The notes under the pieces are model-generated. The model saw only the letters and a list, made by a program, of their open reading frames with translations. It was not told where the DNA came from and did not search any database. Of a stretch of 64,000 nt of DNA, positions 19,092 through 27,700 are shown in pieces. Source of the stretch: Bacteroidota bacterium (GTDB taxonomy: Bacteria; Bacteroidota; Bacteroidia; JABDFU01). The stretch is from assembly GCA_016183775.1 (NCBI GenBank), contig JACPDY010000005.1:46497-110496 (forward strand), in the 5' to 3' direction. Numbering within the stretch: position 1 is the stretch's first letter; every line of letters starts with the position of its first letter. Position numbers and translations under genes: made by a program.

Positions 19092-19838
19092 TCACCGTTG
19101 TAATGTGGTATCACCACTTTTTACCCCGGCTTTTCTTTCGCCGATCACCATCCATAATTCACCAAGCATTTTCAGAAAGATCAATGCCGCCAGGTAAACA
19201 AAATGCTGATCGGAAAACTTTTCACTTAATTCGACTGCTGCAATTATTGCAAACAGAAGTAAAATTGTTCTTTTCAAGGGTATAGCGAAAGGATGAAAAT
19301 AGTTGTACTCCTTCCCTATCAGGAAATTGCTGATGAATAAAAAGAAATGCTCAACAATGATAACAATAAGGGCGACCGAAAAATGCTGCGTGGTTCCCGA
19401 CATAATGTAAGTGATGGGGTCCTGCGGAATGAATCCTTTATCCAATATAAGCAGTGACAAAAACAATACAGAATACAACAGCAAACCTATCGCCAGCAGG
19501 CAGATCAGTACCGCGACAAAAAAATTATTAACGATCAAAAAAATATCCGTTAAAAAGATGCTGAGTGAAGAATATTTTAATTGTCCGGATGAAAGATTCC
19601 TGATATAAGCATCCCTTTTACCAATGATCTGCAGGAAGATAATTTTGAACAACGCAAAAAACAAAATAACTGCTGTTTCAAAAACAAAGATGATGATGAT
19701 ATCATTCGCGTTCCAATCGAAATATAGATAACCAATGAGCGGAACCAGATTAGCCAAAAACAAAATAAGGGGTGATAAATAACCCGACACCAGGAAGATC
19801 CCTAAACGAACTGCGATTTTCGATACGATATCGGGCAT
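19092..19838 (-). CDS. DUF6498-type integral membrane protein
   Basis: 248 residues with about six hydrophobic helices. I see similarity to the DUF6498 family, mainly in the first two helices (LILFLANLVPLIGYLYFDWN and FVFETAVILFFALFKI). No catalytic motif is visible and the function of the family is unknown. It is convergent with the SirB1-like gene and 81 bases downstream of the LEA-like gene on the same strand. Confidence 0.65.
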   Translation of the reverse strand: MPDIVSKIAVRLGIFLVSGYLSPLILFLANLVPLIGYLYFDWNANDIIIIFVFETAVILFFALFKIIFLQIIGKRDAYIRNLSSGQLKYSSLSIFLTDIFLIVNNFFVAVLICLLAIGLLLYSVLFLSLLILDKGFIPQDPITYIMSGTTQHFSVALIVIIVEHFFLFISNFLIGKEYNYFHPFAIPLKRTILLLFAIIAAVELSEKFSDQHFVYLAALIFLKMLGELWMVIGERKAGVKSGDTTLQR

Positions 19839-19919
19839 TTTATGTCAGTTAATTTGACACTAATTTATAATTATTTGCTGATTGTGGTCTGAGAGATTGC
19901 CCTTGTATTGTCTTATAAA

Positions 19920-20825
19920 TCACTTTTGAACTGATTTCAAAAGTGATTTTACCGACCCGGAACTGTTAAGAATTACTTTACTGTTTGACAATATATTTTT
20001 TTCTGATTCTATTACGAATGCGATCCAAAGTTTGTAATTAACCTTACTTCCGTTTTTCAACAGGTCAAACAGTGTTTTGCCCACTTCTCTAAAAGATATT
20101 CTTATCGGTATACTGATCTCAGTTACACTATTCGCTTTAATCACCGTAAGCCCCGGAATTCGCCCCTCTAACCACTTATGATCTTCTATAGCGAACTTGT
20201 AAGAAACTTCGCTGAAACGAATCGGAAAAACATTCTTATTTTTTACCGATACAATAAGTTGAATGGCCGCCCTCGAGAAGTTAAGCGAATCGATACGTAT
20301 GTGTTCGGCAGATGCTTCCAGAAAATAATACAACGGAAGTACCTTTTTAAAATTAAATCCGAATTTCTTTTTAAAGATCAAATCGGTATAGAATGAAACC
20401 TGTAATTGATATTCAACGGAATCAATTCCCTTTTTGTCGTTCGCTTTTATGATCGCCTTAAGCTCGTCGGTTGAAATAGTGACCGGCAACTCGATCCGGC
20501 TGCTATCACCATGTTTAAATGTAACAGATCGTTTATATGTATTCTTCACCACTTTTTCGCCATCAATAAAAACACTGTATTGCAAACTATCAACAGTAAA
20601 TGAACCGGGCAAATGATTTACAATACGCATATTAACGATCAATTCTGTTCTCTCCGGGGTATGAGAAGCTATTTCAACCTGTGCTATCTCGACATAAGGA
20701 AGTAAAAAAGTCTTGTCCGGGTTCTTATCCAATTTATAATTTACAAAACGCCACGTAAAAAGCCCGGCAATGATTCCAAGCAGGATAAATAAAATAATAA
20801 GGAATATTTTTAAAAGCTTTTTCAC
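19920..20825 (-). CDS. Membrane-anchored LEA type 2-like protein
   Basis: 301 residues. A single hydrophobic helix (about 4-26, LLKIFLIILFILLG) anchors two domains resembling LEA_2/WHy folds (about 45-155 and 170-290); both contain a VxNxxxxP pattern (RIVNHLPGSF and VKNKNVFPI). The annotated start is GTG at 20825. A promoter-like pair (TTG, 18 bases, TACTTTTG) on this strand overlaps that GTG, so either the promoter is false or the true start is slightly downstream. Function is unknown, probably in the periplasm or at the membrane. Confidence 0.65.
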   Translation of the reverse strand: MKKLLKIFLIILFILLGIIAGLFTWRFVNYKLDKNPDKTFLLPYVEIAQVEIASHTPERTELIVNMRIVNHLPGSFTVDSLQYSVFIDGEKVVKNTYKRSVTFKHGDSSRIELPVTISTDELKAIIKANDKKGIDSVEYQLQVSFYTDLIFKKKFGFNFKKVLPLYYFLEASAEHIRIDSLNFSRAAIQLIVSVKNKNVFPIRFSEVSYKFAIEDHKWLEGRIPGLTVIKANSVTEISIPIRISFREVGKTLFDLLKNGSKVNYKLWIAFVIESEKNILSNSKVILNSSGSVKSLLKSVQK

Positions 20826-20912
20826 AAAAGTATTTACACGTCACAAAGATCAATATTAAACAATCTGCATTTAATGTCCATCGTCATGTCCGGCAATAGC
20901 AAATGTACCTAT

Positions 20913-20957
20913 TTACACAATGTGTGAATAATGCACATAAAATATATCATTGTGTAA
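20913..20957. promoter_or_regulatory. Inverted repeat, possible operator
   Basis: TTACACAATG (20913-20922) and CATTGTGTAA (20948-20957) are exact 10-bp inverted arms with a 25-base centre, in the divergent spacer between the LEA-like gene and the small secreted protein gene. A further half-copy (TTACACATTTG) follows near 20978. The arrangement suggests a regulator-binding region; no regulator is encoded beside it. Confidence 0.45.
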
Positions 20958-21020
20958 CAACTTCCTTATACAATACTTACACATTTGCATCATATAATTT
21001 AATCCACTAAATTTTTTATT

Positions 21021-21368
21021 ATGAAAATAAATCCTGTCAATTTGCTGTTCGTTTCAATAGTTTTTTTCGGCGCATCATTTTCCGGGCCGGCACATATATA
21101 TATAAAGATACGCCCTGTTGCCCCGGTAATAGTTATGACACCGCAACCCACTATTGTGCATGTATGGATCGATGACGAATGGGAACCATATGGTACAAGT
21201 TATAGATACGTAAGTGGCCATTGGGATACCCCTACTCATGACGGCGCGTATTGGAACCGCGGCCATTGGAAACGCCATCACAACCTGGGTCATGAATGGA
21301 TCCAGGGTAGCTGGAAGGGAAAAAACAATTACAATAGAAAAAATAAGTCGAAGGGGAAAAGGAAATAA
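21021..21368 (+). CDS. YXWGXW-type small secreted protein
   Basis: 115 residues. A signal peptide (about 1-22) is followed by a short domain rich in Trp, His and Tyr (VWIDDEW, YVSGHW, YWNRGHWKRHH, HEWIQGSW), the pattern of the YXWGXW repeat family, and a strongly basic C terminus of Lys, Arg and Asn. Its function is unknown; the family is usually predicted in the periplasm or outer membrane. The spacer upstream carries a 10-bp inverted repeat that may control it. Confidence 0.75.
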   Translation: MKINPVNLLFVSIVFFGASFSGPAHIYIKIRPVAPVIVMTPQPTIVHVWIDDEWEPYGTSYRYVSGHWDTPTHDGAYWNRGHWKRHHNLGHEWIQGSWKGKNNYNRKNKSKGKRK

Positions 21369-21423
21369 TTGAGTTGAGTTGACAACATATCACCGACAAG
21401 CGATAAGTTTTGACCAGAAGGAG

Positions 21424-22662
21424 CTATTCCTTTATAAACCTAAACCGCTGAGGATTGATGGTTTCCAAACTGAGTATATATATTCCGGCATTTAATTCAT
21501 GAATGTTTATGTCTGAAGTTTCGTTTGTTATTTTTCCGGTTAATACTACTCTGCCTAACTGATCATAAATAGTATAAACGGAAGCCGGCAAACCATTTTT
21601 TACTTTAATTACAATATACTCTTTAGAAGGATTGGGATAAAAAGAGACCTGATCATTGGTATTTGATTCATCAATACTTAAAGGTGTTGCCGACCTTCTC
21701 CAAACTCCGTCATCGGTCCCGGCAAAAAAGTAGTTTCCGCTAAAAACAAGTGATCGTATGTTTGCACATATCCAATTGCCTGAAGTATCCTGTAACCCTT
21801 CGTTGTATGCCGACCACGTTACTCCATTGTCAGTCGACTTATAAATGCCCGCTCCTTCCGTACCCGCGTAAACTGTATTTCCATCATTTATTATTTCGTA
21901 AACCGGTTTATCTCCAAAAATACTTGTATTTGATTGTACCCAGTTGGCACCATTGTCTGTTGAACGATATAATACAGGTGTCCCCGAAATATTACCTGCA
22001 AAAATTGTTGACCCGCTAATACTTAGCGATTGGACATAATCAGAATACTCAGACATAGTTGAAGATGTTAAACTCCACGCAGCAGCTGAAGTTGGAGAAG
22101 TCCAAACGCCATCACCGTAGGTACCGGCATAAATAGTAGTCCCCTTTATTTTCAATGAACGTATTTGCTTATTTGTTAAACCTGTATTGAAAGATGTCCA
22201 GCTCGTGGTACTGATGCCGCTTAAAGATGATCTATAAACACCATCGGGTGAACTCACCGCATAAATATCTGTACCGGTGATTGCCATAGTTCTGATTTCA
22301 AAAGACATTTTCAGATCAACAGGTGTAATATCCGTCCAGTTCATTCCATTGTCTGATGATTTATATAATATACTTCCACCCAAACTACTCATGCCACACG
22401 CAAATATATCATTGCCGCTGACAGCCAATGTACGAACTATCATATTTGAAAAAGCTCCGTTTCTTTGCTGCCATGTAACTCCGTTATCAGCCGAAAAATA
22501 AACTCCTCCATTGGTAGCGCCTGCAAAAATATTAGTACCGATCACCTCAATATCCCATACGCTTCCACCCGGAGGAGTGGATGTTTGTGTCCATTGCGTT
22601 TGAGCAATTGCTCCGCTTATGGCCTGCACTAGTATAATGGCAAGTAATATTGTTTTTTTCAT
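21424..22662 (-). CDS. BNR/VPS10-like beta-propeller protein with T9SS type A sorting domain
   Basis: 412 residues. After a signal peptide (MKKTILLAIILVQAISG, ending AIAQ) come about six repeats of the SxDNGxxW type (for example FSADNGVTWQQ, KSSDNGMNWTD, RSTDNGANWVQ, KSTDNGVTWSA), the Asp-box pattern of sialidase-like and photosystem-assembly-like propellers. None of the catalytic residues of sialidases are evident. The last 75 residues (FYPNPSKEYIVIKV...LNAGIYILSLET) form a type A sorting domain for T9SS. It is a secreted or cell-surface protein of unknown ligand and appears monocistronic. Confidence 0.88.
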   Translation of the reverse strand: MKKTILLAIILVQAISGAIAQTQWTQTSTPPGGSVWDIEVIGTNIFAGATNGGVYFSADNGVTWQQRNGAFSNMIVRTLAVSGNDIFACGMSSLGGSILYKSSDNGMNWTDITPVDLKMSFEIRTMAITGTDIYAVSSPDGVYRSSLSGISTTSWTSFNTGLTNKQIRSLKIKGTTIYAGTYGDGVWTSPTSAAAWSLTSSTMSEYSDYVQSLSISGSTIFAGNISGTPVLYRSTDNGANWVQSNTSIFGDKPVYEIINDGNTVYAGTEGAGIYKSTDNGVTWSAYNEGLQDTSGNWICANIRSLVFSGNYFFAGTDDGVWRRSATPLSIDESNTNDQVSFYPNPSKEYIVIKVKNGLPASVYTIYDQLGRVVLTGKITNETSDINIHELNAGIYILSLETINPQRFRFIKE

Positions 22663-22970
22663 GAGCTGGTCTTTTCTATAAGTATATTATCATAAATATA
22701 CAAAACCCAAACAAATTCGCATAAGGCACTAAAGTATTGTATTTATAACAGTTTGCAAGCTATTGTTAGAAATTGTAGGGGATTGAGGTGGGCAGGCGAC
22801 TCCTGCATTGGAATGGGATTGTGGGCCGCGGTCTAACGCGCATTGAGAGTAAAAGTACGCGCGTTGGATAACCCTTGGATAACCCTGTCAGGGTTTAGAA
22901 CCCTGACAGGGTTATGAGTTTATGCTTGGGTGTAAGCTTTGCGTTCCGGAGGATTTAGAATAGCAGGCAC
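22663..22970. other. 308-bp intergenic region with paired palindromes
   Basis: No gene is visible. AACCCTGTCAGGGTT (22881-22895) and its reverse complement (22899-22913) are separated by only three bases; each is a near-palindrome with 7-base halves. Another AACCCT lies just before. This AACCCTGACAGGGTT sequence is a known type of dispersed palindrome in Bacteroidota genomes. There is a short T-rich/A-rich promoter-like stretch near 22680 for the propeller gene but no clear TAnnTTTG box. Confidence 0.7.
22881..22913. repeat. Double AACCCTG/CAGGGTT palindrome
   Basis: Two 15-base near-palindromes in inverted orientation with a TAG spacer. They could form one long stem of 15 bp or two short stems. 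They lie between genes on the same strand, downstream of the ABC-F stop by transcription, but no T-run follows, so a terminator is not supported. Confidence 0.8.
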
Positions 22971-24875
22971 TTAACTCAACTCCGATAGTTCAAGCCATCT
23001 TAAAGACTTCTCTTCAATTTCAGAGATCACTTTACCCAGGCGTTCACCGCTTTTCAGCAGTTCATCATGGGGTTGGGAGGAAATATTGAAAATTTCAGTT
23101 AGTTTATTTTTTTCCTCTTCCAGTTCTTTCAGTTCTTTGGCCAATTGTTCAAACTCAAATTTTTCTTTAAAGCTTGCCTTGCGTGGCCCATTGGCGGGAG
23201 GAAAATCCTGTTTGCTTTCTACTACAACTTTTTCTTCGGCTTTAGCAGGAGTGTTGCCCGCTTTTAATTCGCGCTGCTGTTCTTCTCTCCAAACAGTGTA
23301 TTCGGAGTAAGTGCCCGGGAAATCTTTTATATAACCTTCGCCTTCAAACACAAACAAGTGGTCGATGAGCTTGTCCATAAAGTAACGGTCGTGAGTAACA
23401 ATAAGCATGCAGCCCCCAAAGCTTTGTAAAAAATCTTCGAGCACAGATAGGGTTAAAATATCAAGATCGTTGGTGGGCTCATCCAGAATTAAAAAGTTAG
23501 GATTTTTAATCAACACAGTTAATAAATACAACCTGCGTTTTTCGCCCCCGCTTAATTTGCTTACAAAACTATACTGCATATCACCGCTGAACTGGAAACG
23601 CAGCAACAGCTGAGAAACTGAGAGTTTGGAGCCATCCGCAAGGGGAATAAACTCCGCAATGTCCTTCACCACTTCTATTACACGTTTATCCTCGCGCATC
23701 TTCATACCTTTTTGCGAGTAATAGCCAAACACTATTGTTTCTCCCGTTTGTATCTTGCCGGTATCGGCCTGTTCTAAACCCTGTATAATGTTCAGGAAGG
23801 TGCTCTTCCCCACTCCATTCGGGCCCATAATGCCGATCTTTTCGCCTTTCTTAAATACGTATGAAAAATTTTCCAGTATTTTTTTATCGCCAAACGATTT
23901 ACCAAGTTTAATAAGCTCCAGTATTTTCCCGCCCATACGCGTCATCTTCACCGTGAGCTGCAAGGCATCCTCGTTCTTTTTGCCGGTAGCTTTTTTCTTC
24001 ACATCATCAAACGCATCCACCCTCGATTTGGCTTTGGTGCCGCGCGCACGGGGCATTTTACGCACCCATTCCAGTTCGCGCTTGTATAAATTTTTGGCTT
24101 TGTCCAGTTCACTGTTCTCCATTATTTCGCGCTCGGCCTTCTTCTCCACAAAATAGCTGAAGTTGCCGGCATACTGGTATATTTTTCCGCCATCAATCTC
24201 CACAATTTCTGTGGCCACACGATCAAGGAAGTAGCGGTCGTGCGTCACGATCAATAAAGTGAGATCTTTGTTCATCAAATAACCTTCCAGCCATTCGATC
24301 ATCTCAAGGTCAAGGTGGTTGGTGGGTTCATCCATGATCACGAGGTCGGGCTCGGCGATCAGTATTTTTGAAAGTGCCACGCGTTTGCGCTGTCCGCCCG
24401 AAAGCGATGCAACTTTTTGCTCCAGGTCCGTGATCTTTAAGCGTGAAAGTATTTGCTTTATTTTCTGTTCATAATCCCAGGCATTATGCATATCCATTTG
24501 CGACATGGCATCCTGCAAACGTTCATCATTCGCGGGACTATGCTGTGTTTCTACCAATGTGATGGCATGCTCATATTCCTGTATCACCCTGGTGATCGGG
24601 TTATCCGAAGCAAGCACGGCTTCCAGTACAGTTAAGTTATCGTCCAGCTTAGGCTCCTGTTCGAGGTAGGCTTTGGAAATTTCTTTACGTAAAGTAATTT
24701 GTCCGCCATCAGGAGTATCCTGTCCGGCGATGATCTTCAGCAATGTGGTTTTACCCGCGCCATTCTTGGCCACCAGCGCCATCTTCTGCCCGCGGCTGAT
24801 GCCAAAGCTTATTTTATCGAACAGTACTTTATTGCCGTACGACTTGGAAAGGTTCTCAACTGATAAATAGTTCAT
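22971..24875 (-). CDS. ABC-F family ATPase (Uup-like)
   Basis: 634-residue soluble ABC protein with two ATPase domains and no membrane segments. Domain 1 has Walker A AKNGAGKTT (about 37-45), signature SLSGGQRKR and Walker B LVIMDEPTN; a charged linker of about 80 residues follows; domain 2 has GPNGVGKST, KLSGGEKRR and FLILDEPTN. The C terminus is a Lys/Glu-rich coiled coil (about 560-630) as in Uup. ABC-F proteins act on ribosomes, in translation or antibiotic protection, or in DNA repair links for Uup. The linker and coiled coil favour Uup-type housekeeping use; nothing points to resistance. Confidence 0.92.
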   Translation of the reverse strand: MNYLSVENLSKSYGNKVLFDKISFGISRGQKMALVAKNGAGKTTLLKIIAGQDTPDGGQITLRKEISKAYLEQEPKLDDNLTVLEAVLASDNPITRVIQEYEHAITLVETQHSPANDERLQDAMSQMDMHNAWDYEQKIKQILSRLKITDLEQKVASLSGGQRKRVALSKILIAEPDLVIMDEPTNHLDLEMIEWLEGYLMNKDLTLLIVTHDRYFLDRVATEIVEIDGGKIYQYAGNFSYFVEKKAEREIMENSELDKAKNLYKRELEWVRKMPRARGTKAKSRVDAFDDVKKKATGKKNEDALQLTVKMTRMGGKILELIKLGKSFGDKKILENFSYVFKKGEKIGIMGPNGVGKSTFLNIIQGLEQADTGKIQTGETIVFGYYSQKGMKMREDKRVIEVVKDIAEFIPLADGSKLSVSQLLLRFQFSGDMQYSFVSKLSGGEKRRLYLLTVLIKNPNFLILDEPTNDLDILTLSVLEDFLQSFGGCMLIVTHDRYFMDKLIDHLFVFEGEGYIKDFPGTYSEYTVWREEQQRELKAGNTPAKAEEKVVVESKQDFPPANGPRKASFKEKFEFEQLAKELKELEEEKNKLTEIFNISSQPHDELLKSGERLGKVISEIEEKSLRWLELSELS

Positions 24876-24882
24876 AAAGAAT

Positions 24883-25033
24883 CAACGAATAACGAATTTA
24901 CGAATGTCAAACATTTAATATACACAACACAAAATCTAAAATTCACCTATCTAAGTAAAGTTTGAAGAAAAAATAAAAAGATCTACGTTACCGGTATTGA
25001 TTCTTAAGTTCGTTTTTTATTCGTTATTCGTTG
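24883..25033. repeat. Heptanucleotide inverted pair, AACGAAT family
   Basis: CAACGAATAACGAAT (24883-24897) and ATTCGTTATTCGTTG (25019-25033) are exact 15-base reverse complements built of 7-base AACGAAT units; partial third units extend each side. They bracket almost the whole spacer between the MarR-like and ABC-F genes. Confidence 0.85.
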
Positions 25034-25034
25034 A

Positions 25035-25484
25035 CTAACTACGCATTTCATCCAGTATCCTGTTCAACTCCAGTGCTTCGGCTTCAGTGATTTTTTTCCC
25101 AATGTCAACAAGGTCGTCCAGCTTATTATCGATCGAAGCTAAAAGATCAAGTCCTTTTTGTGTAATCACAACATCAACGGCACGCCTGTCTTCCAGACTT
25201 GGCCTGCGTTCCACCAATTCCTTCATACGAAGTTTTTCAACCAACCGTGAAGCATTCGACATCTTGTCCAGCATACGATCGATCAACAGGTTTACAGTAG
25301 CCGGTTTAGGATGCTGTCCGCGCAAAATACGAAGTAAATTAAACTGCTCAGGTGAAATACCGTATTTCTTCAGGAAACGGGTGTGAATACTGTTTAACCA
25401 ATTGCTGGTATAAATAATATTTACAACAGCCTTGTGGTGCTCATTCCTGAACCTTCTTTGCTTTATATCTTCAACTAAACCCAT
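25035..25484 (-). CDS. MarR family transcriptional regulator
   Basis: 149 residues with the MarR winged-helix layout: N-terminal dimer helix (about 15-45), wHTH (about 46-115, with QFNLLRILRGQHPKP, VNLLIDRMLDKMSNASRLVEKL in the recognition region, and the wing ERRPSLEDRRAVDV containing the conserved D-x-R), and a C-terminal helix. It probably binds a palindromic operator and responds to a small ligand or redox change. In many Bacteroidota a MarR gene lies by fatty-acid oxidation genes; here those are 20 kb away, so its targets are unknown. A TATATTTG box is seven bases before the ATG. Confidence 0.9.
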   Translation of the reverse strand: MGLVEDIKQRRFRNEHHKAVVNIIYTSNWLNSIHTRFLKKYGISPEQFNLLRILRGQHPKPATVNLLIDRMLDKMSNASRLVEKLRMKELVERRPSLEDRRAVDVVITQKGLDLLASIDNKLDDLVDIGKKITEAEALELNRILDEMRS

Positions 25485-25491
25485 CTGTCGG

Positions 25492-25499
25492 CAAATATA
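25492..25499 (-). promoter_or_regulatory. Candidate -7 box for the MarR gene
   Basis: TATATTTG on the minus strand matches the Bacteroidota -7 consensus TAnnTTTG. It ends seven bases before the ATG, so transcription would start at or very near the start codon. No TTG is seen at the expected -33 spacing. Confidence 0.4.
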
Positions 25500-25540
25500 T
25501 ACAATTACAGTTAATGTTTGGGTTGTTAACCGGGAAAGGG

Positions 25541-25628
25541 TGATCGGTATTCAGTGATCGGTAATCGGTGAGAGGGTGAACAAACCAATAACTGATCACC
25601 GATCACTGAATACCGGTTACTTATCACC
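25541..25628. repeat. Heptanucleotide hairpin, TCGGTAT/ACTGATC family
   Basis: Left units (TCGGTAT, TCAGTGA, TCGGTAA, TCGGTGA; 25541-25571) face right units (ACTGATC, ACCGATC, ACTGAAT, ACCGGTT; 25591-25628) and can pair around a 19-base loop. The right arm overlaps the stop codon and last codons of rimO. Confidence 0.85.
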
Positions 25629-26936
25629 GTCTACGACCTCCCCGTACAGATCATACGGTTCAGCGGAGGTAATTTTTACGCTGGCAAAATCACCAATACG
25701 TATATAATTATCGGCTTTCACAAGCACCTCGTTATCCACTTCAGGCGAATCGAACTCCGTGCGGCCCACAAAATAATTGCCTTCTTTGCGGTCGAACAAC
25801 ACTTTAAATGTTTTTCCGATCTTTTGCTGATTCAACTCATCGGAAATGGTTTGCTGCAAAGCCATCACCGCTTCCGCCCTGACCTGCTTCACTTCAGCGG
25901 GTATATTGTCCGTCAATGAATAGGCGTGCGTATTTTCTTCATGCGAATACGGAAATATCCCCAAACGATCGAAACGTGAATCCTTTATCCACTCCAGCAT
26001 TTCTTCATGATCCCGCTCCGTCTCGCCCGGATAACCGCTGATCAATGTGGTACGTATGGCAATACCCTGCACTTTATCGCGTATACTTTTTACGAGGTCT
26101 ATTGTTTTTTGTTTTGTTGTTCCCCTGCGCATGCTCTTCAGCATATTGTCGCTGATGTGCTGTAAAGGCATATCCAGGTAATTGCAGATATTATTTTTAT
26201 CGCGCATCACATCCAGTATATCCATCGGAAAACCAGCAGGGAACGCGTAATGCAAACGTATCCAGTCAATACCTTCCACATCGGAAAGTTTATTCAGCAA
26301 CTCCGACAGATTACGTTTCTTATACAGGTCAAGGCCATAGTAAGTCAGATCCTGTGCGATGAGTATCAATTCCTTCGTACCATTCTTTGCCAGTGTTTTC
26401 GCCTGCTGCACCAACTGCTCCATTGGGGTTGATAGATGCTTACCCCGCATCAGCGGTATAGCACAAAACGAACAAGGCCTGTCGCAACCCTCGGCAATTT
26501 TAAAATACGCGAAATGATTGGGCGTGGTAAGCAACCGCTCCCCGATCAACTCATGCTTATAATCGGCTTTAAGGGTTTTCAGCAGTCGCGGCAGGTCACG
26601 CGTACCGAAGTACGCGTCCACTTCAGGAATTTCTTTTTCGAGTTCAGGCTTATAGCGCTCGCTTAAACATCCCGTCACATATAATTTATTGATCAGGCCT
26701 TCTTTCTTCGCCTCCGCGTAACGGATAATGGTATCAATGCTCTCCTGCTTGGCATTTTTAATAAAGCCACAGGTGTTAATGATTATTATTCCGGAATCAT
26801 CCTTCTCACTCTCATGCTCTACATCAAAGTGGTTCGCCTTCAATTGCCCCATCAGCACCTCTGAGTCGTAGATGTTTTTGGAACAGCCAAGGGTTATAAC
26901 ATTTACTTTATTCTTCTTTAATGTCTTTGTTTTCAA
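25617..26936 (-). CDS. rimO: Ribosomal protein S12 methylthiotransferase
   Basis: 439-residue radical SAM enzyme that methylthiolates an Asp of ribosomal protein S12. The N-terminal UPF0004 domain has the auxiliary-cluster cysteines in TLGCSKN, NTCGF and VTGCLSERY; the radical SAM core has GCDRPCSFCAIP (CxxxCxxC, about 142-153) and TTLISGYPGET; a TRAM domain closes the protein (about 370-435). RimO is distinguished from MiaB by the CSKNxYDSE start and the CAIPLMRGKHLS loop. The last codons overlap a 7-base repeat hairpin, so the C terminus VDGDK may have been shaped by that insertion. Confidence 0.95.
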   Translation of the reverse strand: MKTKTLKKNKVNVITLGCSKNIYDSEVLMGQLKANHFDVEHESEKDDSGIIIINTCGFIKNAKQESIDTIIRYAEAKKEGLINKLYVTGCLSERYKPELEKEIPEVDAYFGTRDLPRLLKTLKADYKHELIGERLLTTPNHFAYFKIAEGCDRPCSFCAIPLMRGKHLSTPMEQLVQQAKTLAKNGTKELILIAQDLTYYGLDLYKKRNLSELLNKLSDVEGIDWIRLHYAFPAGFPMDILDVMRDKNNICNYLDMPLQHISDNMLKSMRRGTTKQKTIDLVKSIRDKVQGIAIRTTLISGYPGETERDHEEMLEWIKDSRFDRLGIFPYSHEENTHAYSLTDNIPAEVKQVRAEAVMALQQTISDELNQQKIGKTFKVLFDRKEGNYFVGRTEFDSPEVDNEVLVKADNYIRIGDFASVKITSAEPYDLYGEVVDGDK

Positions 26937-26997
26937 AATTTCACCTATCGATTAGAATTTATAAAAATCAAACAACTAATTCTAAATGCCCCTGCAT

Positions 26998-27054
26998 AGC
27001 TCCGAAGAACTTAAATAACAACCTGTCTGACTACAGCCTGATTACAGGCAGACA
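26998..27054. repeat. REP-like two-hairpin unit (degraded copy)
   Basis: AGCTCCGAAGAACTT (26998-27012, imperfect stem) is joined by an AAATAACAAC linker to a larger hairpin with TGTCTG/CAGACA outer arms and GCCTG/CAGGC inner arms (27024-27054). It has the same order as the unit at 27109-27154. Confidence 0.65.
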
Positions 27055-27108
27055 AACTTGTGTCCACTACAAAGTACAACCAGCTTGACCAACCTTCTCA
27101 TCCCGAAT

Positions 27109-27154
27109 AAGTCCGAAGGACTTAAACAACAATAACCTTGTGTGCAACACAAGG
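27109..27154. repeat. REP-like two-hairpin unit
   Basis: AAGTCC-GAA-GGACTT (27109-27123) is linked by AAACAACAATAA to CCTTGTGT-GCA-ACACAAGG (27136-27154). Both stems are perfect. The unit faces an inverted counterpart at 27701-27745 on the other side of the transposase. Confidence 0.8.
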
Positions 27155-27177
27155 TAAACAAGTAAATACAGTATCCC

Positions 27178-27679
27178 AACCCCGAAGGGGTTGAATGTTC
27201 CGGTCATATATATTTCTCATCAAATTCAACTTCATGCTCAATCAACATTTTTTTGTATTCATCTATAAAATTAAATTTCGCATGATGTTCTTTTTGATTT
27301 TTCACATAGGTGATCAGCCTGTCCTTTTCCTTAATAGAATATGTAAAAGCCCCGTACCCTTCCGACCAACCATCAAAATCCGGAAATTTTCCGGATTGTT
27401 TCATCCAGAGATTACCGGCTACTTTAATGTCCTTAATAAGGTCTGCTAATGCCACGGTTGGATGGAGGTCACATACAATATGAATATGATCTTGTACGCC
27501 GTTGATCTGGTAAACAACACATTTATTATTCCTGATAATTCCCCCGATATACTTATAAAGTTCATTGCAATACTCATCAGCCAATGTATTCTTATTGGAC
27601 TTTGTCCTGAAGACAATTTGATAGAGGATTTGTCTGTAACTGCTCATTATTCCAATCCTTATTCAACCCCTTCGGGGTT
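27178..27679. mobile_element. IS200/RAYT-type element bounded by 19-bp hairpin ends
   Basis: AACCCCGAAGGGGTTGAAT (27178-27196) and its exact reverse complement (27661-27679) flank a single-gene transposase. Each end is itself a small hairpin (AACCCC-GAA-GGGGTT), as in IS200/IS605 and REP systems, which act on single-stranded DNA through end hairpins. No target duplication is expected. The size, about 502 bp, is small for IS200, in line with a RAYT and its REP ends. Confidence 0.75.
27204..27647 (-). CDS. IS200/RAYT family transposase (Y1 HUH endonuclease)
   Basis: 147 residues of the TnpA Y1 fold. The metal-binding HUH motif is VQDHIHIV (about 51-58) and the nucleophile Tyr lies in the YVKNQKEHH helix (about 114-122). 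The N terminus (YRQILYQIVFRTKSN) matches short Bacteroidota IS200-like/REP-associated proteins. It would cut and join single-stranded DNA at hairpin ends. Complete, with no frameshift, so it may be active. It sits among five hairpin elements that look like its substrates. Confidence 0.88.
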   Translation of the reverse strand: MSSYRQILYQIVFRTKSNKNTLADEYCNELYKYIGGIIRNNKCVVYQINGVQDHIHIVCDLHPTVALADLIKDIKVAGNLWMKQSGKFPDFDGWSEGYGAFTYSIKEKDRLITYVKNQKEHHAKFNFIDEYKKMLIEHEVEFDEKYI

Positions 27680-27700
27680 GTGATTCCTTCTTCTTTTTTT

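Noticed and set aside
23755..24156. 133-residue frame antisense to the ABC-F gene
   Set aside because: It is fully covered by a well-supported ABC-F coding sequence and shows no independent features.
22971..24875. Antibiotic-resistance ABC-F protein
   Set aside because: The C-terminal coiled coil and linker resemble housekeeping Uup, and no resistance context is present.
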